A DNA stretch of 64,000 bases from Pyxicephalus adspersus. Lineage: Eukaryota > Chordata > Amphibia > Anura > Pyxicephalidae. A program made the position numbers and the translations under genes. The DNA lies in NCBI RefSeq assembly GCF_032062135.1, contig NC_092861.1, forward strand, positions 63,385,895 through 63,449,894, read 5' to 3'. Shown one piece after another: positions 36,664-49,600 of this stretch. Below the pieces are notes generated by a model. That model worked only from the letters and a program-made list of their open reading frames with translations, did no database searches and had not been told where the DNA came from. Numbering within the stretch: the stretch's first letter is position 1; each line of letters begins with the position of its first letter.

Positions 36664-36886
36664 GGGCCTGATTTATTAAAGTTCTCCAAGGCTAGAGAGG
36701 ATGAACTTTCATCAGTGAAGCTGGGGGATCCAGCAAAACTGGAATGGGTCTGGTCCAGTGTTGAAAACATTTGTTAACAAATAGAAAATTACTTTAAGGA
36801 AATCATTCCAGGTTTGCTGGATCACCCAGCTTCACTGATGAAAGTGTATCCTCTCAAACCTTGGAGAGCTTTATTAAATCAGGCCC
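36664..36886. mobile_element. Palindromic MITE, copy 4 (best preserved)
   Basis: A 223-bp foldback with left arm GGGCCTGATTTATTAAAGTT and right arm AGCTTTATTAAATCAGGCCC. Internal arms GATCCAGCAAAACTGGAATG and its partner CCAGGTTTGCTGGATCACCC also pair. AAT lies directly outside both ends. Confidence 0.8.
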
Positions 36887-39800
36887 AATGTGAGAATTTA
36901 TTGTAGTTTATGTTAAGCCCAGCCTGTACTGTAACATTTAACTCTAAGTGCCCAAAACAGAAGTACTGGTCCAGTAGTGTCCAAACAACTTTTCCCTGCT
37001 CGCAATATATATACATATTTGTCATAATTGCCAGTTGTTTGCTCTCATATTGTAATGATTATCAGTTTTACTGCCAATGTATTGTCAAGACTGCCCATTT
37101 ATTATTTGCATAGTGTTGTAATTACCTGTTTTTGACCATGTGTTTTTGACCATTGCCTTTTTGTACCTAATTTAGTGTCAGAAAATTCTTGTGTGCATAT
37201 TGATAAGCTCTTTTTCTTTATAAAACCATATCACAATAATTTATTCCCATGGAAGCCTGTCAGTATCAGTGCCACCCTTAGCCCCATATTTTCCCAGAAT
37301 GTACAGTGTGCTCCACTAATAAACTCTGCATATGGCTGTTGCATCTGTAAGATGGGTTTATTGTTATTACTATTGACTTCATCCCCACCACAATCTTAAG
37401 CTTACAAACTTTCAAAAATTCTCAGCTATGCATATTACGCAGTATGGTAGAATAAACATAAGTACAAACTGTGGCACAGGAGAAGAGGACCCTGCCCAAT
37501 CCAGTTTACAACTCCAAAGATCGGGTAGCATATACAATAGGTAGGGAAAAAAGAACAAAGGCTAATTAGTGATGGGTTTGATGATACATTGGAATAAATA
37601 ATAATAAAGTATCAAGATCTGGGTTGCCACCAGACATAAATAATACAGAATCCAAAGAACAGATCAGGGTAACAGACAGAACAATACCAGGAACAGCTGA
37701 CAAGGATACTGAAGAAGAACAAAACTCAGTGTAGTGCATAAGGTAATGCAAACGTCTTTTTAATGTGTTTGCTAATATGTGTTTAAAATGAAAAAATTCT
37801 TTACAATGTAGATGCTACTTTAAAAAGGAGTGATGATATCAGGCACCTAAGCTGGAATTTTATACTCTGAAACGTATCCTGGTATGTTGTATTGCATAGC
37901 ATATTCAAAATACTTGACTTTCCCTCGCAGCACTAGTCATCTAAGGCCATCTAAGGCCATGTAAGTATATTAGTCATAGCAAGCTATGAATTAGTTTTGG
38001 TGTATGTTTACACAGTGTGTGGAAAAGGAGTGGCTATTTCTGGGAGGTAACATGCAATGCTAAGATAGTAGATTTGCCTGGACTGAAATAATAAGTTATG
38101 CAACAAAGGTCAAATCGTGTACAACATCAAAGGGAAAAATAATTGTAATATATAGTTGTAAATAGAAAACATGTCTTCTAGTTGGTTAGATAATGTATCA
38201 TTAACTTGCTTGAAAAATATTCAAAAGCATTCAAGTAAAACAATTATATGTAATAGTTTGTTGTGAGTCCTGAGCTATGCAAGGCATTTTCAACAGTAAC
38301 AAAGATTACCAAATATATGCTATTTAACAATATAAAATTCTAAAATAAAATACTAAATGTCAGTGACTCAGAAAGTTCTGAAATCAGTAGCCAGTCAAGC
38401 AGTCTTGTCAAAAAGTCAGCAGCAACAGCCTCTATATTTTGTATTTTACATTTTTTTTATAGTGACTGCTAGTCACACATTAAATAATAAAAAATGGCCA
38501 TTTTACAAAAGTATGTGTCAGGAAGTTTGAAGACTTTTTCCAGTCTCTTATTTTCCTTAATACTGTTGCCCTACTTTGCCTTGCATCCTTCAGACCCTGA
38601 TACAATGTTTATTGTAGCTTACTTCCCCTCTTCCAGAAACAGATGATGAATGAAGCTGAAGCTCATTCTATGCATGTTAGCAATATGGAATGTAATGTAT
38701 GGCCAAGCATAAATATTAGCCTATTTTAATGCAGAAGGGACATCGCCTGTCTTGGTATAAAAGGACCTGCCTGGTCACATTTTTTTTTAGCCAGATATTT
38801 AAATATTGTTTACTGTGTGATACAACCCCTTCTCCACACTACCCCGTAATAACCTTTATTCAGCATGATAAAAAAAAGATGTGTTCTGTTTAATATGTGA
38901 TAAATGTTATAAAGGTTAAGAAACAAAAAGAGGCATCAGTATAACAGCTAAGATAAAAGTACATCTAAGTACTTTGTGCAAGTTTATACCTGTCCTGTGT
39001 AACAATTATTTGAAGATCCCTTGTAAAATATGATTGCTCAATCCTGTGTATATGGGTATGTCAGTTTTATATTGGAGAAAGGCGAGCTTATTAAAATCTA
39101 ATGGATGATGACTTACCTTATTTAACCTGTGATCCAATTCACAGTATTAAATTCTAACACCAATAAGAAAAACTTGAGGTAAACAAAAAAGAAAAAAAAT
39201 GAAAATATGTGCGTATTTAGGATGTTATATAGTTCAGAAAAAAGTTTTTATTTATTATAGGCAATCTTACTTGACACATATTAATTTACACACATTGTAA
39301 ACACCAGACAGCCAAATAGATGACAAATGTAACTCCTGATAAAGCAATTCATCCTGATAAAGCAGCTTTTCATATCACTTCTCCACCTGCAGCCTGTTCA
39401 GTGGACGGTGAATCAGCATTATTACCTCTGTCCTTTATGTAGGGAGCTAAACCACCAAGCTTTAATGCTAACCCAGGAAACAGTCATGGTAAACTTTGAT
39501 GTAAAAGTGTAATCACCTTCACTTTCAGAAGTGATTGTATCACAAGAATGACAAATTGATAAGTCATTTTCAAGTATAACACTAAACACAGCTGCTGGGG
39601 TAGGTTATGTGTGCTTCAGGAACATGGACTGCACAGGTAAACTTGGTTCTTGCATAAGTTTATTGAAGGCCACCACTGCAGATTGCAGATTGCTTTAAAA
39701 AAGAAAGAAAGGATGGCTCAGTAACTTTGTGCACTGTACTGTAGTGTCCAACGATGTTCTTTGAAATCCAGGACATTGTACAAAGGCACAGCACATACTC

Positions 39801-40120
39801 ACATATTACTATAACCCTGTCCTTAATTTGTCAATTATTTATTTTATTTTATTCATTTTTGTCTGCATTTCTTTGGGTTTGTTGTTAGGACATGTCTTAT
39901 TTTGTTTCTCAAACCCTTTGAGGTGTTCCTCCTATTGTTTTTTAAATGTTGGCAACTATGCTTTAAACACAACACCCACATAATATTATTTTTCTGTTAT
40001 AATTGCTTCTGCACAAATAGAGGAGACTAAAATATTGAAAAAAATTAGCAAAACTAGCCCTATAAATTAATTAGATAAAAATTATCCTCTGGATCAACTG
40101 TGAGTTTAGGGTTTAGGGAA
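36887..40120. other. Intergenic; one truncated LINE tail
   Basis: On the minus strand 37440-37525 reads ACTGGATTGGGCAGGGTCCT then CTTCTCCTGTGCCACAG, the start of the L2/CR1-type 3' module without its end. The remainder is AT-rich with nothing recognised. Confidence 0.4.
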
Positions 40121-40233
40121 GACTCTATTTATTTATTTTTGACACAGGGAATCAGACATTCCCTCATGGAAGAGGATTCCCACAACGAAATGTTTGATGG
40201 AATGTCAGATTCCCTGCTTTATAAATAGAGCCC
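40121..40233. mobile_element. Short palindromic MITE
   Basis: The ends GACTCTATTTATT and, on the other strand, GGCTCTATTTATAAAG are inverted. Inner arms GGGAATCAGACATTCC and GGAATGTCAGATTCCC pair with one mismatch. About 113 bp, non-coding. Confidence 0.6.
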
Positions 40234-43200
40234 AATGTAGTATTTATTTACACTAATCTTAATAACCAAGTCATTTTTTCAACCTACAGTATATGACTAC
40301 CCTTATTTTAGTGTCTGATTTCAAAGCAGAGTGTGCATAATCTTTGGAATAATCACAAACAAAGGTAATATTCTTGTTTTCATTTGCAAGTTATGGAAAA
40401 AAATCAAGCACAACAGCTTATACATAAATCATATCTATTGCATGAATCTCTGAATCCCATCTGAATGCTGTTTATAAATGCTTGTCAGGCAGTTTTTGGG
40501 CATCAATGTGTACACATCATAGCTGGTATTTTGACAGTTTGAAATTGCAGGAAAATGTAGCCAAAGAGCACCAGGAGGAAGAAGGACAGGATGTTCTGCA
40601 CAATCCTTGTACACTTTGATGAAGTAATGTAATAGTAAGTAATAAAGGGATAGACCTGTAATATTAAAGGATGCAAGACTAAAAAGCTTAATATGCTCCA
40701 TACCCTTCATTGGGAAAGTCAGTGCTCTAGAGCACAGCATATTAACAACAATGTAATAGTCTTGTATGTAGTTGAACAAAAAAGTCTTAAAAGAACATTA
40801 GCACACATAACATAGCTGAACTACCCTGGCATGAACACATTTAAGCATATTAGCATTCTTGCTAATAACAGAATTTTTTTAAAAAAATCTTAGAATTTAC
40901 AACCCCACCAAAATTTTAAGTCTAAAGTTTAAGTCTATATTTGCAATATACGGTTTTCCAGGAGAAGAGATTTTCCTATAGAACCTTCTGTCCAATAATA
41001 CAGTTTCATCCGATTGTATCCCAATTGAAAGGCAACCACTTAACTTTAGTTGGAACCAACGATTAGTTGTTAGATTTCCTTTTACGCTGTAACTAAAGTA
41101 AAAATGTAAAAAAAATGAAAGCTGCTTGGTACTTTATTGTAGAAGGAACAGGCATAGTCCCTTCTATAATACAATGAACGTACCTGCCTGACTGCAATGT
41201 TTTTTTTAAATACTCTCATTTTTTATTATCGCAAATGCCACAATCTTCATCTGGTTATCCTGGGTTTGGGTTTTTGTCAACCTTGAACCTTGTCAACCAG
41301 AGCATGTAGCCATGAGGGAGACCAGGACCAGAAACATCACCTGTCCCTTCTGTAATAAAAAAAAATCCTGCGGGAAATTTTTGTTTTCAAATGTTTAGTT
41401 CCACTTTAAAAAGTTCTCTAGCATAGTTTGCAATTCATTTATGTTTGCATTCTCATAATACACCAAGTTCATGTGTAAACAGTATACCTGTACAGCTGCT
41501 GAAAAGAAAAGCACTGGGAAGTGCTCATCCTGAAAATAACATAGATTGTTTCATTTAAAATACCTGACAGGCCTGATAAAACATTAATAAACTGCAGAAA
41601 AGCAACTGTGACGCTACAGCCATGGGACTAAGGACACCATATCTTACATATCTAATAAATTTAGTAAAGGGATATTTGTATTGATCACAAGAAAAAGCAG
41701 CTGATAACTTAATGCTGACACAACAGATAAAATCAAAGCTGGTTTATTAAGAAAATGTATTTACTAGTAAATTGTGGATTACAGAGAAATACAAGCAAAC
41801 CACAGAATAACAGCAACATGGCGATTAACAACTAGAGACCTTACAGAAGACACACAAACAAGATAAGGCAATGTACAGTAATTGACAAAATGCTGGGTTG
41901 ACTTGCTTAGTAGGGTCAGGGATACCCAAAAAAAGAATTAAAGTGTATGTGTTCGATAGACTTAAATGTCAAGGTTAAAAAAATAAAGAAGTGGCCCCAC
42001 TGGATTGTCATTTCTACTTCAATTTACCCCATAGTTTATAGGAAAGTTAGGGTTGATCTGTTTACTTTCTTCTTACTTCCATTAGAGTAAAGTCTACCTG
42101 GTGTTACTGGGTAGAACCTGAGAGGTGATGTTCTACTGAACAGAGTGTAACACAGCTGATCACCAGACTTAACATATAATTTAATATTTGACTGACCAAT
42201 CTGATTAGTTTTTCAATCAGTTGGAAGCCCCAAAACACTCCACTTTGGATTCCCTAAAGACCAAAAAAACTTGTGGATCAGCCCTAAAGGGTTTGTAGTA
42301 TTTTTGACAAATGTGGGTTGCAATCTTTTGGCCCAGTCCACCGTGTTTTTTTCCTTATTGGGAGTGTTATGTTGCCAACTTTATGCATGGAAAGTGTTAT
42401 ACATGAATTAAGCAGGTTGGTTAAGCAATGTCATCCAATTTGTGGATGTGACGGGTTCACATGGTTTAAGATGGTCAATTTAAGATGGCAGACGTATAGC
42501 TTTACTTACACTTTAGGGGAGAAAATGTATAAAGTGAATGTGACTTTCTCCAAACAGTTGCAAGTGGTGTATGAATCACTAAATTCCATACATCCACTTC
42601 AAAGAATCACCTGCAATGAATGTTCAGTGAACCTTTAATTCACTGTTTAATAAATACGCCCCTGGATGACAGAGTAGAGACACATGCCGATGGCCTGTGA
42701 AACCACCTTAATTATTATCTAGAATTTTATAGTGATGGTTAAGAAACCTAATCCTAATCCACTCCTAAAATTCCATCATTTGTTTCCTATACACCCTATT
42801 GGCATGAACACCCTTGGTTGAAAAATTCAAATATAAATAATTATGGGAATCATGTCTCTAAAATTTCAACAACTCTTATCTCATAATGTGACATTCTGCC
42901 ATAAACTACAATATGAGAGATTTGTAAATATCAATTGAAAGATTATTATGTAATCTGTCTCTTTTAAATAATAGGTTATTAAAAAGCATTGTTTCACAAG
43001 AAACCAGAAAAAGGTAAAATAAATGTTAAAGATGTGTCCTAATGCCAACCTGACCCAAATTTGAAAACATGATCTTGATAAGAGGCATTTTGAGAACCTA
43101 ATTTGGTTATAAAGTAGTGCACAGGATATAAATCATTGCACCCCCGCTAGCAGAGCACAAAAAGTTGATTGTGAACATTTTATGATGGCTCGTTGTTTGC

Positions 43201-45283
43201 TGTTGTGAGAATAGAATGGTTGGTGCTATTTTTCCAGCCCATTGGCAAGATAAAATAAATGTCTTTTGTAATAAAATACAGCAGTTTTTTATACTTGACA
43301 ATGACTTCTATGAGACATGCCTATAAGATATCAGACAAGTCTTCAGATCATCATGAGATCATTTACATCATCAATATCAGATAAAGTCTCATGGAACATC
43401 CTTGCTACTAAGTAACTGCATTTCATTTTCAGTTAAAATCATAGTTTTGTAAGTTGTATGTCAAGCCAAACTTTTGCTTTTGTTTTAGTAAGACTTGCTA
43501 CATTTCAGCAAACACTGCTGGTTCGGGATACCACCCCATTGTACAGCTAAGTTTTAGAGTAGACTTGAAGTTTTTGATATTTATTTATGTTGGGGTCCTA
43601 AACTACTCATTTTCTATATAGATTTAAAATATATGTGTGCAAATCATTTCACTTAAGTGGTGTAATTCTGCTGACGTTATAATGTGTTGACTCTATTCTG
43701 GATTCAGAGAAGACTTTCCTGCTGGACAGCCAAAAAGTTAGATCTATGTTACTCAGGCATACGAAGAGAAGACTATGGAGTCTCCTATAGATGCAGCTGC
43801 AGTACAGTAAAAGGACCTTTAGATTTCTTTATTTTAGCATTAAGTATTCCCTGGAACGTGTCCCCATTGGAAGTTTTCACCATAATTCCTGTTCTAGTGT
43901 TACTCATAATGTTGGAGTTTTAACTTGCATGGTCACCAGGACAAATGGAGAATCTGATTTTTTTTCGAAGGAGGGGGGACACCAGTAATAAAAACATGAT
44001 CTTCTAACCTTCGTATACTGCATTTAAAAACTAATTTTAATTTTAACTAATTTTAGGATACACCTAAAACAAATCTTGCATTATATATATATAAGGTTCT
44101 TTTTTAGCTACCATTTAGAAAATACCTTTACATGTTTAACATTCCTAGTGCGTCTAAGAAATATATTGTGGCTGATAAAATTACTTTAGAAAGTAGTTAC
44201 ATATCAGTTTTCTGGTACTGTTTTAATGCAGCCTCCATGTTTTCTCATCAAGCAAATAACTGGTTTGAAAAAATACAACATCTGTTAAGTATTCGAACTA
44301 ATTGCAAACTAAATCCCTAACAATAATGATAATAAAAACAACCTTTGCTCAGGCCTTCAGAGTATGATGGTACATAATAACTTTGAATAACCTTTTCATC
44401 ACACCGGTATTTTTTTTAGCTCCACTTTTTTTTATTGACAGACAACTTCTTGCTCAGAAAATCATATCTCCGTATAGAAGTCAGTGGGAAAGGCCCTGTA
44501 CATGTCAGAAACTCCTTGGCATGTTTGCAAAATCATTCCTTCCACTTGTTGATACTTCACAGCAGTTCATAACATTTATCTCATTGGGTGTTGTTAAGGT
44601 GTACATTTTTATTCTGGATGGAGGCTTAATATAAAGACTACACCATACCATGAAATGTTGTAGGCTAATTTATTTGTGCCCAACAATCCAATTGTACTAC
44701 AATATCTACAGTGATGCTGACATGGCTGGATTCATGTATGTGTTGATATCAACCTTGTTTCCTGAAAGACCTCATTGGGAAGGCCTGGTCTATCCACAGA
44801 CATACTAACCTCTTACAACTTTTTCAGAAGCAGCAATCCAAACAAAAATGTTTGTGTATGCATGCTCAAGGTAAGACATACCTGGGCTACTCTCAGCTTT
44901 AATGCAAGGTGTGAAATGCCTCTCTATGCCCAATAAAATAAAAAGTAAGGGATCACTTAGCCTCTTGTAGTTAACAAACACATGGAGATGTGTCGAATCA
45001 TAATAGAAACAAGGACAAGCCAAGGCTCCTTCAGAGCTATGGGGACCAAATGTTGCATCTGCTACCTCGATTACTTTCCTGCCGCATATACCTTTAAAAT
45101 GTTTCAAAAAGCTTTGCATATGTTTCTGATGCTCTTTCACACTATAGCTGTTTATGTTGTTGTGCATACAATCAGGAAGGCTTTTTGCCCCACTACATCC
45201 TATGTTGATTCCTGAGTATTACAATGCTAATAAACCCAAATTGCTGTGTGACATTACACAAAACCCAACGCTGGATTTGCCAA
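40234..45283. other. Intergenic, nothing recognised
   Basis: AT-rich DNA. Candidate repeat ends only: GTTTAGTTCCACTTTAA at 41393-41409 and TAATAAATACGCCCCTGG near 42646-42664. The longest open frames (a 114-residue frame at 40435-40779 and a 120-residue frame at 44805-45167, both minus) show no domain I recognise. Confidence 0.4.
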
Positions 45284-46641
45284 TTTTTCTGGCCAACCTA
45301 TGGCCCACGGGCCACATCCGGCCCACCGAGCTGTTGAATCCAGCCTTCTGCTGATTCCTTCTCTGCTGTCTCTTCTCGTCTTGCGGGGGATGGGGTGCAC
45401 ACATCTATTATGTATCTCTATAGACCTGTGTCCATGCTGCTGTCATTATCCCCATGTATAAACCTTCATATCTCCTACAGTGATTGTCGTAGAAATTTGG
45501 GATATTGTGAGCTGTTATCAAACCAAATGTCAGCCCCCTAAACATAACAAATTGCCAGATATGGGATCACAAGCATAAAATCCTAACAACAAGCAAGGAT
45601 ATTTTCACATTAGGTGGGGCTGTGGTGTCCCAAATATATACTTGCTCGTTCACAAAACTTTAAGACTGCGTTCAGGTTGGCGGTGAGGTTGCGGTGCAGT
45701 TACCCCTTCCTTGTGCCATGGAACCCTGCCTAGGGGAAGACGCTTATTACAGCTCACTGCCGCCTGGAGTCAAATCTGCAGACGCTGCGGTGTGATAGAC
45801 TGAGCGGCTGGCATGTTGCAAGTTACACATAGTTGGCTACGTACCTTTTGTGATCCTCAATTTCTCTGGAACAGAGGGATGCTGGCAACTGGAAATGTAG
45901 AAGTCAGTAGGAAAGGGAAATGTAGGATAAGTGGAGGACTCTGGTGGCTACCCCCCCACACTAAAATGTTATCACACCTACCATACCATGGTGCCCTGTC
46001 AAATATAAATGTCCGTTTATGTTCTCTGAATGCCAATTTCTCCTGAAAGGGGATCTGTATGTATAATAAAATGTAGGATAAGTGTAGGATAGGTATGATA
46101 TCGCTCATACCCTGCTACCCTGTCACAAATATCTAGCCACTTATCTGCTGTGGACCCTAATTTCCCATGAATGGGGAGATGTAGGGACCTGAAGGTGTAG
46201 TAGTAAGTACCCACTGGATATCTGTCACATGATCTGCATTTCTTTTGAAGTATCCATTGCAGAGATTTTGGGGTACAAAGAAAGTTAGCAGCCCCCTATA
46301 ATTGACAGGATGCATTGTATTGTATAGTTTCTGCTCTGTGGTACATAAATGTTGAACAGGGGAACAATATGACCAGCCAGTAAATGTATGATGGCTTTAG
46401 TTTTGTATCTTTCATTAATAAAATGAGCATCAAATAGTGAGTGCACAAATTCTTGATTTGTCACTCCCTTTATTTGGTGCATGTACTTTACGGTAACTAG
46501 AAACATTTCAATTTATTTAATTTTAAATTAAAACTATTCTAGTTTTAAACATACATTTTTATGGTTTGTTTGCATTGTGGCCCGCAAGTTTTGTCCCAAT
46601 GCCAACAGCGGGCCCCAGATCAAAAAAAGTTGGGCACAACT
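45284..46641. mobile_element. Large hAT-like non-autonomous element
   Basis: The left part reads CTGGCCAACCTATGGCCCAC then GGGCCACATCCGGCCC, a signature of hAT elements. The right part reads on the other strand CAGTTGTGCCCAACTTTTTT, then GGGGCCCGC. About 1.36 kb; the interior has diverged direct repeats (near 45845, 46020 and 46145) and no transposase. No 8-bp duplication could be matched, so the exact limits are uncertain. Confidence 0.55.
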
Positions 46642-49600
46642 GGCCTAGAGTTATCTTACCTGCCTCTGTCACAAAGCAATGCCATCTGTGTAAAAACACA
46701 ATTTGTCTCACAATTTTATAGTACATTAGTGCTTATAGCAGCCTATTTGATGTTTGTTTTGACAGACCTAGGTCACATATTAAATCATTGAACTCTTCAT
46801 TGGAGAACTGCTGGTTTGATGAAACACTTCCTTCACATTCACTTCCACTGCTATACTCCTGGATTACACTCCAAACCCTGTATATCCTCCATGTCAGATA
46901 CAGGAACATCAGGGAGTGTACTGAACACTGGTATGGGAACATCAGCACCGTGCGGCACAGGTCGTCTTGCTGATTCCATATCAGGGTACTCCCACTTGAT
47001 TTTCTTGTAACGATTGAAACCTTTACATTCACATCACACACAAAAAAAAACAATCATTATGATGACTTTTGGGCTCTCGCCATACCAAGGTAAACCAAAT
47101 TTCAAATTTTTCAGTTTTCCATTTTTCCACTGACGTAGAGACTCTACACAAGTTTTGCATACCATATGGGGAGCCTAATACTTATCTTAAATATATAAAT
47201 ATCAAAATATGCAAGATACGCTTGTTTCACAAATTATGTTTTGTTTCTTTGTTTTTGCTTAGAATATTCACCATAAATGTAGCAAAATACATTGGGGTCA
47301 TTCAAACAACTTCATCTTGAAGAAAAAAAAAGAAAATGTATCAATAAAAAGAAGGCAAATTAAAGTTTCATGAAAATAATGCTACATTTAATATATAAAA
47401 TGCAAAACATCGGTGTTAATAAAGATTGATAATATTATGCTGTGTTAACATTTGTTGTTGGTAAAATCATCTATTCCGATTCCTGTATCACAAGGACTAG
47501 AGCCAATTCAATAAAACTGATGTCATTTCTGGATTCAGCAGACCTGAAGTACACTAAATATATTAAAACAATAGAACAATTGAAATATCAAACAATCGGT
47601 CGTTAATCGTTTGTTTCCAAAAACAAATATTGTATGCATGTATGCCTCCATGTATGCCTAAGTGAAAATAAATCAAAGTCAAACAAATTATTTTATGTAC
47701 CTACAAAAGGTATTTTGTTTCAAGAGGAATAATTGACATAGCAAAATGGAGATTTTGATTGTGATAGCAATCCAAATTCGAAAAACATGCACTATTGTAT
47801 TAACAAACTATATACCTGTGTATATATTCATATTTCTATCTGCAGATGTCTTGTTTCATGAAATATATAGTACAAGTGTGTTTATCTACAGAAGATAATT
47901 GTGAAGTTTCCTGAGTGCATGTGTTACACTAAATATTAACTAGAACACCACTCATAGGTTCAGGTTCATTTTAAATGTTATACAGAAGCATATGACTTGC
48001 TAACAGATAAGCAACTGTTGTCTGCATTGTTGATTTAGCATGAGGAACCTTATACATTTTACAGATACAGGTAATGCTTTTCAGATTGTCAGAATTAGAT
48101 TGCAAAACCAAAAGAGCTTCATAGCAGAATAAACCTGTGATTAAGAAAATCCTCCCTATAATTTGTTTTTCACTCAATAAAATGAACTTAAATGAACGTC
48201 ACTCTACACACCCATTCCATTTCCAACCTAGAGCTTGAGATTTGTAACAGTGTGCACAACCCCTTTCCAGAAACCAATGTTGGTCTTGTCTTTAATGAAA
48301 TCTTGCTATATTGAGAACACATTTTTTTTAAAACACTGTCTGTAGTCCACAAGGCACGTGGGTTAGTGTTAGGCTAATCAGACTGGGTTGTAAAGTATAT
48401 TGCACCTACTGTACATAATAATGCATTAGGCCAGGTTATGGATAATGTGGCTGTGTTTACTGCAGTTTATTGGAGTTTAGTGATATAAGGTAATATATAG
48501 ACATGGAAGAGGCAGACCAGAGCTTATGATGGTAGGTGCTTGGTTACCTGATTATATGTCTATATATATATAGTATATGTGGGTATCTGTGTTTTTAATA
48601 CCCGAATACCACTTCTCATTAAAGAAATGTGCAAAAGAAAAACAATGGGAAACCATACATATTTGATAATTTAGACATTGTTATTTACTCCTGGATTTTA
48701 GCTATCAAAGAAAAGGAAGTTTGCACAATGTGGTTGAGTTATACCACTTTGTGGGGGCTACAACTACTAAAGTTTACAAATCATATTGTTATATACGATA
48801 TTTCTATCATAGCTTTAAATGGAATAATGAAAGAGTTAAAAATTTTAGTGGACATGGTTCCAAGGTATGGTTTGTAAAAAACTTTAAAACCCCACTGCAT
48901 TGTGCAAAACATCTTTTTCTTAAAATAATACTTCTGACTTTTACCTAGGTTTTTTCTTTGCCTGAGCTCCACCAGCATGAGGGGAACCTGAAATTTCTAA
49001 AAGTAAAAATCTGGGGAAGATGGAAAATTACCCCGGTGGTAGGGCTTCCCCACAATTTCAGGGTTACATTTTCATTTCCATCTAGTCCTGCAGGCTTCGT
49101 CTTTTTATTTGACTGGTCCTTTAGAGTGCTGGCTGTCGGGAGTGAGGAAAAAAGGTTAAATTATTTTTTTTTTTTTTACTGGTACCCCCTTTGCACAATG
49201 ACCAGTTAACCCTTGCAGTGTGTGGGTGGGGGGAGCTCATGTAGGCCAGCCTGCATAATGGTCTGAGAGATTGACAGGAGAGTCAGCAAAGACTCCTGCT
49301 GATGACAAATATGGCTGTGGCCCAATTTGTATGAAACTGGTCGTGACGCAAAAACTGGTGCTGGGAGAATTGGAATGAGTGTTACTGGCTACTATGCTGC
49401 TCACTGTTCTCCTGGTGTGGGCTCTGACAAGAGGAAGCAAAGCCTTGCCTCCACCAAGATGGCCGCCTCCTCATAGACACAGTACAGCAGGTAATGAAGA
49501 AAAGGAAAGGAGGGGGAGCACAGAAAACACCTAGTCTCCTGTCCTCTGTAGATTTACTCCTTTCCATGTGATATATTAAACAAAGAATAATGAGTATTTT

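Noticed and set aside
40435..40779. 114-residue minus-strand open frame
   Set aside because: No recognisable domain, no splice context and no neighbours; expected by chance in a 64-kb window.
44805..45167. 120-residue minus-strand open frame
   Set aside because: No motif or family recognised and no supporting exon structure; a chance frame is more likely.
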